Of a DNA stretch of 8,874 nt, positions 8,851 through 8,874 are shown one piece after another; position 1 is the stretch's first letter, and each line of letters opens with the position of its first letter. The translations under genes and the position numbers were made by a program. Below the pieces are notes generated by a model. It was not told where the DNA came from. It ran no database searches and saw only the letters and a list, made by a program, of their open reading frames with translations. This DNA is from Acidocella sp. 35-58-6. GTDB taxonomy: Bacteria > Pseudomonadota > Alphaproteobacteria > Acetobacterales > Acetobacteraceae. Location of the stretch: assembly GCA_002281005.1 (NCBI GenBank), contig NCFD01000028.1:1-8874 (forward strand). Direction: 5' to 3'.

Positions 8851-8874
8851 AATGGGCGCTGCATAGCGCCCATT
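8851..8874 (+). terminator. Perfect hairpin after the 8405 gene, probable terminator cut by window edge
   Basis: AATGGGCGCT (8851-8860) pairs with AGCGCCCATT (8865-8874) around a GCAT loop: ten perfect pairs, 29 bases after the stop codon. The sequence ends with the stem, so whether a T-tract follows cannot be seen. It could serve genes from either side. Confidence 0.6.

Overview
The window is a GC-rich stretch of bacterial chromosome holding seven protein genes and a few short control sites. I see no RNA genes, insertion sequences, CRISPR arrays or phage genes. Protein features point to an alphaproteobacterium, most likely of the Acetobacteraceae/Acidocella-Acidiphilium type. These are the sequence character of GyrB, a B12-dependent ribonucleotide reductase with a TSCPD-type C-terminal domain, a CpaE/TadZ pilus protein and an HdeD-family membrane protein. 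The lineage call is from remembered family resemblance, not a search.

Layout from left to right: (1) 1-2202, minus strand: nrdJ, class II (adenosylcobalamin) ribonucleotide reductase, cut at its 3' end by the window edge. (2) 2335-2853 and 2934-3521, plus strand: a small membrane-associated protein with a His-rich tail, then an HdeD-like six-helix membrane protein. The two are probably co-transcribed and stress-related. (3) A strong hairpin at 3547-3575 separates them from convergent gyrB. (4) 3586-6021, minus: full-length gyrB with all ATPase and TOPRIM residues. (5) 6128-7354, minus: CpaE/TadZ-type pseudo-receiver plus ParA-like ATPase. (6) 7531-8244, minus: secreted lytic transglycosylase, ending in a clear intrinsic terminator. 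(7) 8405-8821, plus: a small secreted protein of unknown function, divergent from the transglycosylase and followed by a perfect hairpin at the right edge.

How the genes work together: nrdJ (dNTP supply) and gyrB (supercoiling) are housekeeping genes that simply neighbour each other. The cpaE-like gene and the transglycosylase may both serve an envelope-spanning apparatus such as a Tad/Flp pilus, but no other pilus gene lies in the window. The most interesting non-coding feature is a near-perfect 18-base palindrome in the divergent promoter region. It contains TATAAT on both strands and could drive transcription both ways or act as an operator. I did not find evidence for a clearly new multi-gene system. 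No gene-free stretch exceeds 300 bases.
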